From Mesostigma viride (taxonomy: Eukaryota; Streptophyta; Mesostigmatophyceae; Mesostigmatales; Mesostigmataceae): a stretch of 64,000 nt of DNA. The translations under genes were made by a program, and so were the position numbers. Below are positions 44,244-55,492 of the stretch, piece by piece (position 1 is the stretch's first letter; the number at the start of each line of letters is the position of its first letter). The DNA is taken from assembly GCA_009746045.1 (NCBI GenBank), contig RPFO01000017.1, positions 885,001-949,000 on the forward strand, in the 5' to 3' direction. The notes beneath the pieces were generated by a model. The model saw only the letters and a program-made list of their open reading frames with translations. It ran no database searches and was not told where the DNA came from.

Positions 44244-45330
44244 TCTGTGTTCCCTGGCGCTGTAGTCAGGCTAAAGCCGCAATATCTACATAAGCCCACG
44301 CGGCCTTGTCAGGAGATTGGTTGACGCTGCAATAATGGCAATGCAACCTTGTTGGACCCCCTAATCACGTAGCCAGCTACGGGAACGACAGGAGAGCTGG
44401 CCCGCGCTATGCCTGACAGGCTCGAGAGGGTGGTTCAGCGCCCAGACCACTCTGGTAATTTCAACAGTCTGCTGCCGAACCGAACTACAGCTCGGCAATG
44501 GCAACAATATTGCAATTTTTGTAAATGCCTTGCAGCAACCTTTCGCTCCCGCGGTATCCCTTGTATGCGCAGTAGAAATGAGCACATAAATACCCAGTCA
44601 TGGATCAAGGCAGTCATCATGGCTACAGCGCATACGCAACCAAAATACGCAAGGTCCGACCCCCAATCGCAAAGCGGAATCCGGCCACTGTGCGCGAAAG
44701 GGTGTTCCCTGGCATTGAAGTCCGTATCAAGCTTTAGTATTGGCCATTGTAACAGTAGAAATTTAAGTGCATAGCGCCTGTGAGGCATTGCGAGTCTTCT
44801 TCCAGGAATCCAGGTCGGATTTCCAGGCCTGTGCCGTAGCTCGCCGTATTCACTCGAAACGATAGTTGACTCAAGGTTGACTCGTGAGCACCAGCAGTCC
44901 AGCACTGGCAATTGTCACGTGAGTGACGAATCCTCCCGACACGTTCCACATTAAGTGCTGTTAGAAAATCTAGTGCTTGTTAGACAGACCGCTGCCAAAT
45001 ATTATTGCTAATTGCATGGGTAATGTCATGTTCATCTGCGGCTATGATTACGTCTGATGAAGCGTGCCCAAAAACTGAGAGTGGAAGTTGTCAACGCTGC
45101 ATACGCGAGGCTCAATCCCATGTAAAAGAGGATTACGTATGGGGCTGTCCAGATATAAAGTGCGTTGTTGGCGACGCTGTGCAAATGGACCTCATATTTC
45201 GAGACGCTTAGTCTCGTGATACATGAACTAGCGAGGCGCCATACGGTGCCGCCATGAAAGTAGTTGGATTGTGACCGAGCCATGGGTGCCCAGAGCATAG
45301 GCAAGTAGTTATAACTATATCAGCATCGCC
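44244..45330. promoter_or_regulatory. Divergent intergenic region, kinesin / DENND6
   Basis: About 1.09 kb between the start codons of the minus-strand kinesin and the plus-strand DENND6 homologue. It should hold both promoters. I see no clear TATA box or conserved motif, and no gene in the short open frames here. Confidence 0.4.
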
Positions 45331-48300
45331 ATGACAGGCAGATGGGTCGTAGCAATTGTGGCGGTCAAGTTTGACCTGGAACGGGGCCAAATTATCGAGC
45401 ATTCGCTTCCTCCGGATGCTATACCGGCAGAAGAAGCAAAAAATGTCGCGTTCTCGGCGTTCCCTGACTCCATGTCTGGCCCTGACCACGGGGCACTTAG
45501 TGTTCGAGACTCGGTGTTCTTCTTTCGTATTGCACGCCATACCGACACGCCTTCTCCAGCCCCAAGCCCGGGGACTGAAAAACACGTGGGAACAGCCGGC
45601 GATAGGGACGCTGGCGGTATCCACAAAGCCGGGGTGGAATCCATGGCTCGCTCCGTGCGGGCAATGGGAGGTTGGGCGGCCCTGGATTACATGACCGGTG
45701 GAAGTGCCAAACAGGAATTTCTTTACGGCTACGTTTTCTGCCGACAATGGAAAGACAGCCGGCTAAAGCGGGGTGGGGAGCAGAAGTCGGTCGTCGTCTT
45801 GTCGTCCTATCCGCTGACCCAGGTTTTCCGTCCTCTATCCAAGATTGCTGGACCACTCTACTTTGACAAAGGACCAGGTACGTTGGCGTGTGGGTGTGCA
45901 TGTCGTGACTCTGTAAACAGCATTTCCGATTTCGGTCGTCTTATATTACTGCGTTGCCGTACCAATGCGGGTTGAAAGCTCTCTCGTGTTACTGATAACT
46001 CGCCAACATTCACAAAGCCAATGTTCACCCTTTCATGTGCGTGTGTGTGATTGCGTGCGCGTGTGTTCGTGGATGTGTGTGTGGTGGGGCGTGGGCGTGC
46101 ATGTATGTCTGGTGGGGTTGGTGGGGTTGGTGGGGTTGGTTGGGTGGGTGCGAGTGCGAATGGCACGGTATCCCACCCCCACAACCCACAGGCGCACTGG
46201 AGATCATGCTCCACGAGGTGCAGCGTTGGCCCGCGCCCGTGCCCGGTGCGGAGATGGAGCTGCGCACGTGTGGCATCACGCTGCGCGCGTACATCCCCTC
46301 GCCCGCCACCTTCTGGCACAACCAGAGCCAGCGCGGCTGGGAGGAGGAGGTGCACACGGACGCGGCCAATGGGGAGGAGGGGGGGACCGGCAAGGGGGGG
46401 AAACCGGAGCTATCACTGCCCACCAACATGCTCCCTGTGCTTGGCATATTCCACGACACCGACCTGTTTGGCATATTCAAGTGAGTGTCAATCAGGCATG
46501 GGTACAACCACCGGCCAATCTTGCCATTTTGTTTAGGTCCGAGGCACGCATGCCATGCAGACAAACAGGACAGCAGGAGGGCAGGCGTCGAAATGAGGCA
46601 TGAATGTGTGTGTCCCGCTTGTCAGCTGTCGCTGGCTGCGTGTGCATGTGTGCAGGCCACAAGCATGTTGTTCAAAGGCTTCAGCAACGAGTGATGTTGC
46701 TTCTTGACTTGGCATATCGCCTAACCGGTATCTTCAAAGTGGTCCTATTTCAAGCACGTGCGTGGGTGCCTTGTGCATGTGTGGCATCTTTAAAAGAGGA
46801 ACAGCCTGAAGTTCTCTAAGTGAGTCGAACCAAGCTACAAGAGTGCGCTGTGTGGCTATGACGTATGCCATCCGGGCTGTCCCTGTCTATGGTACTGAAA
46901 GAATATGTGTCACACACACGCACACACACACACACACTCACACACTCACACACTCACACACTCTCAGCTTTCCAGCATCTGACATGCCGGACGCTGCCCT
47001 TGCTGCCTTGCTGCACGCCCCGCCCCCCCCCCCCTGCCCCCCAGGAGTGTGCTGCTCCAGCTGTGGACACTATTCGAGCTGGTGCTCGTGGGTGAGCCGG
47101 TGCTGATCGTGGCCCCTACCCCCGCTGAGTGCAGCGAGGCCGTCGCCTCCCTCCTCTCTCTGCTCGAGCCCTTACCATGCGGTAGCGACTTCCGCCCCTA
47201 CTTCACCATCCATGACCCCATGTTCCGATCGCTCGCCGCGTGGGGACGCAACCCGCTGCCACCTGGCAAGGAGCCAGTGCCCCTCCCCTCCAAGCTCCTG
47301 GGGGTCACCAACCTCTTCTTCCTAAAGTCCCTTCGCTGGGTCCCCCACATTGTCAGCGTGGGCACGCCACCCAGTTCCGGACCCCACACTCTGGCATCTG
47401 CCACATCCACAGCTGGTGCCCGGCCCAGCACCACCCCCTCACAGGATGACTCACCAGGCAGCCCACGTGACGGTGGCAGTACCTCCTCGGCGCTGCGCCG
47501 GCTCACGTTATCGCGTCTGGTGGCCGCCGTGCGTGCGCGGCAGCAAGGCGCACTTTCCCTCGTCACACAGCACACTGAGGCGGTCTGGTCCCCTTACACC
47601 CCCGTGCTCAAGCCAGACACCGCCGTGCTCAACCGACTGATCGACCCGGCACCCTTTGCCGCATCATTAGGGCCCGGTGGCGGCGCGGGGGGGGGCATGG
47701 TGGCCTCCCTGGCTGAGGCCGTGTCGGCGTCCATGGTCAACAACGACCTGCTCCGTCGCCACTTTTGTGAGCTCATGCACAACTTCCTCGCGCCGTTCGG
47801 GCCCTACCTGCGCCCCGTCGCGCCCCCCAGGTCCATGTCTGTCTTCTCGGACCCGCCCCCCCTGCTGCCTTTTGACCCGGTCTCCTTCCTCGCAAAGCTG
47901 GCTGAGCGAGGGCCAGGCAAGTTCCTCGCAAAACGCACGCGAGCGGGGAACTCCCCCAACGGGGGCGGGCCCCTCTGGCTCAGCCTGTACGCACGGTTCC
48001 TCTCGGGGCCCCACTTTGGGCCCTGGTTCGCGGTCCAGCGGGCACACGCGCAGCGAGAGATGCTCGACACCTGGCACCGCGCGCGGCTTGCGCTCGATGT
48101 GGCCGCGCTGATACGGGGGCCACCGGGGGCTGCCCCCCTGAGCGAGCTGACGCTAATGGATGCATTTGCCCGCGTGGAGAAGCATCTAGTCGCTGAGCTG
48201 GCACACAGTCGGGCGCGCGCGATGGCCGCTGGGGCCGTGTCCCGCCGGGGCAGCCTGTCCTCGTCCGCAGGAGTGGACGGAAACGACAGCGGCAGTGATG

Positions 48301-48674
48301 CAATTATGGGCGGGGACAGGGAGGATGCGGTGGCAGCGGCACTGGAGGACGCCATGTGTCGCAAGCTGAGGGCGGACTTGTGGCTGCTGCACGATGCGCT
48401 GCCCACGGACATGCAGCAGATGCTTCTTTTCACGCCCGCGCGCGCCGCGCTCCTGCAGGCGCCGGGCCACCGCGTGCCGATGCACCTGCCGGGCCATCCC
48501 ACGCTTCTGGCGACCGCGACCAGAGCACAGGCTCCAGGGAGTGGGGCGGACCGAGGCAGCTCTACTGCTGCTGCTGCTACTGCTGCCGCCGCCACATCCC
48601 GCATCGTCAGTAACGGGTCCACCGCTCTGCCGTCGGCGTCGCCAGTACCGGCGCTTATTGCACCGTCGTCATAG
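45331..48674 (+). CDS. DENND6 (FAM116) family protein, Rab guanine-nucleotide exchange factor
   Basis: Animal DENND6 proteins act as Rab exchange factors in endosomal recycling; that role here is inferred by family. Three exons, 45331-45877, 46192-46480 and 47045-48674, join in phase to 821 aa. The N-terminus WVVAIVAVKFDLERGQIIEH, then FPDSMSG, FLYGYVFCRQ and LKRGGEQKSVVVLSS, is the uDENN-like part. The middle exon gives VQRWPAPVPGAEMEL and LPTNMLPVLGIF. Exon 3 gives LWTLFELVLVGEPVLIVAP, DFRPYFTIHDPMFR, LLGVTNLFFLK and WPHI-like WVPHIVSVG, which is the cDENN core, then a C-terminal region with LYARFLSGPHFGPWFAVQ and LPTDMQQMLL. Animal members are ~600 aa; the extra length is Ser/Ala/Pro/Gly-rich inserts (for example around PSSGPHTLASATSTAG) and a low-complexity C-terminal tail. 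The start ATG is the first in the conserved frame. Earlier exons cannot be excluded. Confidence 0.9.
46915..46965. repeat. (CA)n microsatellite in DENND6 intron 2
   Basis: CACACA tract with CACT interruptions, followed by the polypyrimidine tract and acceptor of exon 3. A second intron-1 minisatellite, GGTGGGGTTGGTGG, lies at about 46080-46150. Confidence 0.95.
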
Positions 48675-48733
48675 CGTCCCAGGTCGACCGGCAGGGCGAA
48701 CCTCGCCAGCAATGTTGGCCTGGGCCTGCTTTT

Positions 48734-48738
48734 TGTAA
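48734..48738 (+). terminator. Candidate TGTAA polyadenylation signal of DENND6
   Basis: TGTAA occurs 60 bp after the DENND6 stop codon. In chlorophyte algae TGTAA is the usual polyadenylation signal. A 5-bp motif is weak evidence on its own, and I did not see clear TGTAA copies just after the other genes. Confidence 0.3.
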
Positions 48739-48972
48739 CAGGATGACAGTGGATAAGAACTTTCTCTGAGGCTCATTTTTGAAGGGCGCACCTCGAGAAC
48801 CAGGGAGTAGCCTCCATGGCTGTGATGTCGTGGCCAGATATCGTATGAATCACGGATCTCGTAATTTTGTGAAACCACCCAGTCGTACATGTGCATGCTG
48901 GATGCCGTTCAAACAAACCACCGCATCAGAATCGCACTGATCCAGTACTTGCTTCTAGGCAGCTGTCTAGGA

Positions 48973-49180
48973 TCTTTGTTCTTATCGTGTCGATTTCATC
49001 ACGACGCTTGTTGAACTCTTGCATCGTTTGTTGGTCAAAGACTATGACCGAGACATTATGCTCTGTCAAGTCCGGTGTTTTTTGCAACGTCACCCACATC
49101 TGTTCGGTGCTGCCCCTTGGCACAAGCTCTACAAACAGGTCGTGGACCGGCTGGATCGCGTAGTATCTCCGCACATCTGA
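48973..49180 (+). pseudogene. C-terminal fragment of a retroelement reverse transcriptase (left arm)
   Basis: Frame DFITTLVELLHRLLVKDYDR, then QVRCFLQRHPHLFGAAPWHK and LYKQVVDRLDRVVSPHI with the stop at 49178-49180. It is the counterpart of the longer minus-strand fragment at 51292-51760. It begins abruptly at the arm edge, so it is a truncated copy. The antisense open frame 48926-49381 is a shadow. Confidence 0.75.
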
Positions 49181-49733
49181 ACCCTGTGGTGCCAGATCTC
49201 CTTTGCGGCCGTTCCGATCCTGGAACGGGATTCGTTGTCCACATCGTCGCATCCCTGCAGCAACACGATGTTTTCTGGCATACGCGGGCTTTTGGTTCCC
49301 GCCGCACATTTGAAAGTGCTGTCTCCGGATTTTTGCCTTTGCACCGTGTGCAGTTCTTGGACGTTTGGAATCATGGCACATGTGGCTAACGTAATGACTG
49401 ACTAGCTAGACCTTTTCAGTGGTTTCCCATTTGCGGGTATTTTCTTGTAAATGGTGGGAGAGCGATCGCAACAATGGTGCTTACCCCTAGACACTCCCGG
49501 CCAGAGGCTCGAAACACACGCCCTGATCAAGCAAGCTGTTTCCGGCCCCACCGTCTAGGTCATCTAGTCGCTCTACATGTAAGCCAGCCATAATTTCAAT
49601 GCACAAGGCTACACATTTCCATCACCGTTCATATTCATCATCCTGAACGACTCGAACACGCGGACAAGATAACGGCAGGCTCGAGCTACCATGGTCCGGA
49701 TTCTCCCGATTTCTGGCCTGCGCTGGTTGTCTC
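48973..49733 (+). repeat. Left arm of a large inverted repeat
   Basis: About 761 bp that match, in reverse complement, 50739-51499. The arms are highly similar but not identical (scattered substitutions). The arm is the 3' end of an RT retroelement reading left to right: the last ~70 codons, stop, then 3' UTR. The same 3' UTR occurs at 21480-22545. Confidence 0.9.
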
Positions 49734-50014
49734 CTGGGTATCGATCCGTGTATGCCAATGCCTGCCATGCGTTAAAGCCAGCTAGCTGCAGCTAGTATAA
49801 TATGCATGTTTCCTAGGTAGCTTGGCATTAATTGGTTGGCCGCACTTTGATTGGCGAATTAAGCTGTGTCGATCTCAAATGCCCATGCAAATGCAATTGC
49901 ATCGATCATATGCTGAGCCTCCTTATCAAAGAGACAACCAGCGCAGGCCATGCAGAAGCCTCCATATCAATGAGGCAACCAGTGCTGCATACTCACCTAG
50001 GGACACGCCACGTA

Positions 50015-50290
50015 GCCTGGGGGTCTGCCTCCAGAGCGCCGCGCTGAAGGTCTTCATGCGCATGATGCTGCACAGGCTCCGCGCGCGCGCTGGATCCGCA
50101 CCGGCCTGGGTGATCGGTCTCAAATGCATGCATGGGTTTCCGTCGTGGCCGTAACACTGTCATGGCTGTATTTGTGGGGCGCCGGTTGATGGGGGTGCGT
50201 CGCATTTGCCCTGCTGATTTTCCGCTGGTCTTTATTTTTGTTGACTAATCAAGGCTTTCGACACGGTCCTCTGGGAGGCTCGATCTTTGG
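50015..50290 (+). pseudogene. Decayed family-A LINE RT fragment
   Basis: Matches copies A1-A3 from the codons for VCLQSAALKVFMRMMLHRL through FVARRLM to DTVLWEA, but with several indels and an early stop at the FVDY motif. Both ends are abrupt and no TSD is visible. It is older than A1-A3. Confidence 0.85.
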
Positions 50291-50394
50291 GCCGGTAAAG
50301 GCACACAAGACGACGAAAATGGCTGACGCGACGGTATCAAGGAGCTTGAGCAGATCTTTTGCGTCTGAGCCCCAGATTCAGTCAGACCGCTTGC

Positions 50395-50600
50395 ATTCGA
50401 TGCACTCGCCAGCTAGTATAATCGGTTACGGCTGATTAGCGCAGTATCGAAAAAGTTACGCACGTGACAAGCAGCTATGACGACGCCAAAAGCAAAACGA
50501 GGTTTGGAAAAGGATCGAGCTTTCCGGCTCCCAGCCCAACCCATGCACTCGCCATCGTCCTTTCCCAGCTGTCTGGGCCCGCAAACCCATCGCCAGCAAA
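50395..50600 (+). repeat. Dispersed repeat C, plus-strand copy
   Basis: Shares AGTATAATCGGTTACGG, TATCGAAAAAGTT.CGCACGT, AGC.ATGACGAC.CC and GAAAAGGATCGAGCTTTCCG with the reverse complement of 58040-58265. Two copies in opposite orientation, diverged by indels. Nature unknown, probably part of a transposon. Confidence 0.8.
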
Positions 50601-50738
50601 CCCATCGCCAAGCACCTCACCAGAGCTCAAGAAATCCTGCCACGACCACAAATGGCTAACTTTCCTCCCAGGCCACGAATTCTTTTCTTTCCTTCGCTGG
50701 CTGGCCCTGACGAAGGAAGAATGCGCCGATATATCAAA

Positions 50739-51499
50739 GAGACAACCAGCGCAGGCCAGAAATCGGGAGAATCCGGACCATGGTAGCTCGAGCCTGCCGT
50801 TATCTTTTCCGCGTTTTCGAGTCGTTCAGGATGATGAAGATGAATGGTGATGGAAATGTGTATCCTTGTGCATTGAAATTATGGCTGGCTTACGTGTGGA
50901 GCGACTAGATGACCTAGACGGTGGGGCCGGAAACAGCATGCTTGATCAGGGCGTGTGTTTCTAGCCTAACTGGCCGGGAGTGTCTAGTGGTGAGCACCAT
51001 TGCTGCGATCGCTCTCCCACCATTTACGAGGAAATACCCGCAAATGGAAAACCACTGAAAAGGTCTAGCTAGTCAGTCATCACGTTAGCCATGCCATGAT
51101 TCCAAAAAGTCCAAGAACTGCACACGGTGCAAAGGCAAAAAGCCGGAGGACAGCACTTTCAAATGCGCGGCGGGAACCAAAAGCCCGCGGATGCCAGAAA
51201 ACATCGTGTTGCGGCAGCGACGCGACGATGTGGACAACGAATCCAGTGCCAAGCTCGGAACGGCCGCAAAGGAGATCTGGCATCACAGGGTTCAGATGTG
51301 CGGAGATACTATGCGATCCAGCCGGTCCACGACCTGTTTGTAGAGCTTGTGCCAAGGGGCAGCACCGAACAGATGTGGGTGACGTTGCAAAAAACATCGG
51401 ACTTGTCGGAGCATAATGGCTCGGTCATAGTCTTTGACCAATAAACGCTGCAAGAGTTCAACAAGAGTCGTGATGAAATCAACACGATAAGAACAAAGA
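50739..51499 (-). repeat. Right arm of the large inverted repeat
   Basis: Reverse-complement partner of 48973-49733. Beyond the outer edge (51500-51760) the RT coding sequence continues on the minus strand, whereas the left arm stops. The two arms are therefore two copies of the same element's 3' end lying tail to tail. Confidence 0.9.
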
Positions 51500-51760
51500 C
51501 GGGAAAAACGATGTAACTGAGAAAGAACAACACCATATTTTGCTGTGTGGGAAAGGAGACTGTGAATATCGGGGTAACGAATAAAAGGAATTTGCTGGTA
51601 TTTAGGATCCTTGCGCTTATCATAGACAGCCGTACGCCAGCCCTTCTTGTTATGGGTAATGTTAAGATCGAGGTAATTGCAATGAGTATCCTCCGACGTG
51701 AGCTTTAATGTGAGGGACGCTTGCGGGTAGTGCCGATATATAGTCCAGTCCTTAGCACAG
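51292..51760 (-). pseudogene. C-terminal part of a retroelement reverse transcriptase
   Basis: A continuous minus-strand frame ending at 51292-51294. Segments: DWTIYRHYPQASLTLKL, NYLDLNITHNKKGWRTAVYD, KRKDPKYQQIPFIRYPDIHS, KYGVVLSQLHRFSRLCSYRV, DFITTLVELLQRLL. The order YLDL.I, VYDKR, RYP, Y.V..SQL.R..R.C recalls the post-palm/thumb region of a group of retroelement RTs related to Penelope-like elements; I give that placement from memory and with caution. It is not related to the family-A/B LINEs. The upstream RT palm is missing, so this is a 5'-truncated copy. Confidence 0.65.
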
Positions 51761-51960
51761 GAGCAAGCTCCTTGGGCCCGGTGGGCCCATCCCCGACGAC
51801 TAGAACCTAGAGAGGTTCTTCGCCCGGCCAGTGCACACCCATCGCCTCGCTATCCTATGCAGATACTTCCAGCTCACTGAAGACGCCCTCACCGCTAAGC
51901 TCCGCACCCCAGCCCGGCCTGCGCAGCCGGCAGCTAGCCACACGATCGGCTCCCTCGCTC

Positions 51961-52170
51961 TGCAAGGATGACATCCGAGCAGTGCTGGAGGAGCAGGTGA
52001 CCTGGCCGTTGGCCGAGAAGATGACCTCGCTGAACACGACGCTCAACACAGTGGAGGCCCGGGTCTCCAATGTGGAAACCAAGGTTGTCCACAAGCTCCA
52101 ACCTCAGTTCACGGCACTGCAGACCGCGGCGCCGGCATCTGAGGCACATGCTGGACTTGTCTCTCACCAT
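51961..52170 (+). pseudogene. Coiled-coil ORF1/gag-like fragment, plus strand
   Basis: Frame CKDDIRAVLEEQVTWPLAEK, then MTSLNTTLNTVEARVSNVET and KVVHKLQPQFTALQT. It is homologous to the minus-strand frame at 57196-57666 (SKDDKRAVLEAGGARDLAAA, then LASLTASLNTVVEARVSNAE). The heptad-like spacing suggests a coiled coil of a retroelement ORF1 or gag. It is followed by unrelated sequence after about 52175. Confidence 0.6.
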
Positions 52171-52179
52171 GAGTTGATT

Positions 52180-52689
52180 TGCAAACCTTTCCATTTTCAT
52201 ATTACATTTATTATGACTACCTTTTGGAAGATATATAAGAAACATGGACACTGTCATGCAACGGACTTGTCATGCCTAGTTCAGACGTTCCAGGCGAAGG
52301 TGCGAAATGTCAAGTACAAGGTGCGAAATGTCAAGTACAACGTACCACTTGTTGCTCATATCGCCCAAAAGGTCTGATCTTTTGGTGGCAAAATGTGTCA
52401 GGCAGCATCGATGCAATCTTGTCAGCTTGGTTTTGTCAACGCGATGCATAAGCAAATGCAGTCGCTAATTCTCAAAGCCAGGTTGTAACGTGGGCCAAAC
52501 GCATGCGCCTTAGCCTCCCAGCTCCCAATCGTCAAACCAACGCCCAATGCTGGCGTTCATGCTTATTTACCCCGCTAATAATTAGTCATCAGAGCAGTCA
52601 TAGGGTGTCCTCCGGGTTCTTTCCCACCCAGGAAGGCCTGCATGAGCACCAAATAGCCGATCCCCGCACTCCAAAGACATTCCTCTTTA
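52180..52689. other. Intergenic, PP2A 3' flank
   Basis: No gene recognised. A short tandem repeat of GTGCGAAATGTCAAGTACAA lies at about 52301-52340. The PP2A 3' UTR (minus strand) should begin at 52689. Confidence 0.5.
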
Positions 52690-55492
52690 TTACAAGAAAT
52701 AGTCGGGCGTGCGCCGCGTCACGTCGGGCTCACCGCGCCGGGGCGCGGGCTCGAACTGCAGGAACGTGCGCTTCATCTCCTCATCCACCTCCATGATGGC
52801 GGCCATGTTGCCGCAGCGGTAGCAGTAGTTGGGCGCACTGAAGATCGTCACCACGTTCTTGTCCTGGCACCAGTTGTAGCCGTCCATGACCAGCTGGTGC
52901 GCGCGAGAGATCAGGTTGATGCCGTTGTTGTGGTTGAACTGCTCCGAAATGTCCTGCCCGAAGGTGTAGCCGGCGCCACGTGGCGAGATGCCCCAGCCGC
53001 AGCGATCATCTGGGTCCGACCACAGCAGGTCGCACATGGGGCCTTCATGCGGCACCTGCAGGCGGCAAGGATGGAAGGAGCCGAGGATGCAGGGGGTGGA
53101 GTCAGCAACGTTGCAGCCTTTGCTCCACTCCAATCCAGCAAAACACGTCAGAACCAGCCACAGAAAACTGTCCTAATGCGTGACTGTTACTACTTAAATG
53201 CAATGTGGAATATGCATGCTCACAGATATCCATCTGTCCAAATCGTGCTGGAAAAAAGCAAAAAGTGATACGAAACGCTACTGAATGTTCCACGAATCAG
53301 TTGGCCCAGCCCATATTCAAACCAGGAGCCTCCAGCATATTTTCCCCAGGTACAGGGAAAACCCCAATTATGATCAAAAGCTGCCCAGTGAGTAACCCAA
53401 CCTGCTACTACACTTTTTACTGGCTCCGCCTGGGTAGCCCCCCCCCCCTCCCCCCCTTCTCAACCCCAGCGCCACAAACCACACATGAACACTATACACA
53501 TAAACCCAGAGATAGATGCACGTGCGCGCACACACACATATCAACCCTGCACCAGGTGCCCCCGTCCACTGGAGGCCCCGCACCCATCCCCCATTTATTC
53601 TACCCGAGTAGCCACTTCTGCGCTCTCTTGCACGCATACAGCTTAATCCGCACCCTGCTGCTGACAGCCAGCAGCAACATGCAAGATACACTTAGTGGCA
53701 GAGCACATTTCGCAGGCCACCCTTATGCTTGCGATGATGCGGAAGTTACATGGATGGACATGCGGTTTCCGGTTTCCCAAAAAGAATTTTGCACCATCCC
53801 ACCTTGGAAGCAGATTCAAACGACTTGCGCCAGGACCCACCGTCCTGTAGTTGCATTATATGTAAATGCTCCAACTCCATTCCCTCTTCGTGCACTTCTC
53901 CAAAGGAATCGGCTTCGCAAATTCTTTGAAATGTGCTCCGCAGGATAAAAAAGGAAGGGGCGGTGGCCCAAGAGCAAGTAGAGAACAATAACCTCTAACA
54001 CGTCGCGGTCACTGTCACGCCAGCAAGCACCGTACCTCTTGGATGCGGTCCAGTGCACGAATGTGGTCCAATACTTCCAAGGACGGGGACAGGCCTCCAT
54101 GCAGGCAGAAGATCTGCACCCAAAAAAGATGACATCAGATGGGCATTCAAGGATCAGTGCCTGTTTCTAAAAAAGTGCTGCCCACCAACCAAGAGTAACG
54201 TGAATACTAATTCAAAACTCATGAGCAGCCCTGCACGCAACCTATGGGGTTTCCCAATTATCCACTATTTCCCCCCCCCCTTACCCTTTCCCCCCAGAAC
54301 ACAGGTATTTCCTTCCCATGCATGAACATCAAGTTCCAATATGGTTGCAAACCTACCACACAGAACAGATGTGGCATGAAAGGAATAGCCCCAATTGTTG
54401 ATCCGTGACACCATCCTCTCCGCTAAGGTTCACTGACAAATGCCTGGATCGTATCCCCACAAACACAATACATGTCTGGTCGTGAAAATATGCTTCCCTG
54501 ATGGCTGCTCATGCTATACTGCGTCCAGAAACCTTCATGGCGATCCAACTGATGCGACAACAGCACAGCAACCAATATTATAACATATGCATGTAACATG
54601 TTTCGTTCCACTTGGTTCTCCTGACCTCAGGATTCTCAAGGCCAGGCATTTATGAAAAGCAACAAAAACACGGGTGAGAACAAAATTCTAGCCATGTTGT
54701 GGGTTGTGGCATTGTACAACTACGTGTTATTTTTAACAAAACCACTGACACAGCTTAAACCGCCAATTACACACATTCAATAAAACACCCCTGTCACCAA
54801 AAGATGAAAACATGCTACAGCGTACCTGGGACTCGACCAAGGCTGTCAAAGGCATGTAATCAAACAGGTCCGTGAAGGACTTCCAGACGTTTGCGTTACC
54901 ATACTTCCGCAAACACTCATCGTAGAAGCCATAGCTGCGCAACAGGCGTTCCGGGGAAACCAAGCAACGATAAAGGCGTCATCCTCTTCATCGATCGAGC
55001 AGACGGCCAACGGCCTGAAGAAAAGCCATGTAAAGATCAATCGAAATCCTGAAATGCTTCCACGGAAGCAAGCACGAGCGAAACACGAGAGAACACTTAC
55101 ACTTGCGTGATCTGCCTGCTCTCATGGTTGCCGCGAAGAATGGTAATGCGGTCCCGGTAGCGCACTTTCAGCGCAACCAGGATTGTGACCGTTTCCACGG
55201 AATAATAACCCCTGTCCACGTAATCGCCCATGAACAAATAATTTGTATCGGGCGTCTTGCCACCTATGCGGAACAGCTCGATAAGGTCATGGAACTGACC
55301 ATGGATATCACCGCACACCGTCACAGGAGCACGAACGGGCTGAACGTTCGACTCATCCACTAAAATTTCCCTAGCCTTGTCGCAAAGCTGCTTCACTTGG
55401 GCCTCTGAGAGTGGCTTGCATTCCATGAGCTGCTCCAGCCATCCGTCGAGTTCCGCATGGGGATTGACCGCGCTAGCTACCGTCGTGGCCAT
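52690..55492 (-). CDS. Serine/threonine protein phosphatase 2A catalytic subunit
   Basis: Catalytic (C) subunit of PP2A, a two-metal phosphoprotein phosphatase that works with scaffold A and regulatory B subunits. Four minus-strand exons, 55101-55492, 54826-54934, 54036-54113 and 52690-53055, with GT/AG boundaries and consistent phase, give 314 aa (family about 305-310). The signature motifs are GDIHGQ at residues 61-66, GDYVDRG at 89-95, GNHE at 121-124, then [43 protein letters not shown] and [11 protein letters not shown]. The C-terminus TPDYFL is the canonical PP2A tail that carries the carboxymethylated leucine. The start [20 protein letters not shown] is the only plausible ATG before the conserved part. 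The first ~12 residues are the only unusual piece. Confidence 0.98.

Larger units (their letters stand above)
49734..50738. other. Loop between the inverted-repeat arms
   Basis: About 1 kb of mixed repeat debris: the LINE RT fragment at 50015-50290, a repeat shared with 58040-58265, and a short direct copy (49929-49955) of the inner edge of the right arm (ATCAAAGAGACAACCAGCGC). No gene. Confidence 0.7.

Noticed and set aside
47804-48712. 302-codon minus-strand open frame
   Set aside because: Shadow of DENND6 exon 3, which has a conserved DENN core on the plus strand.
48926-49381. 151-codon minus-strand open frame, and its partner on the plus strand at 51127-51444
   Set aside because: Both are antisense to the RT C-terminus in the inverted-repeat arms. 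The sense frames have RT-like content and a shared stop.
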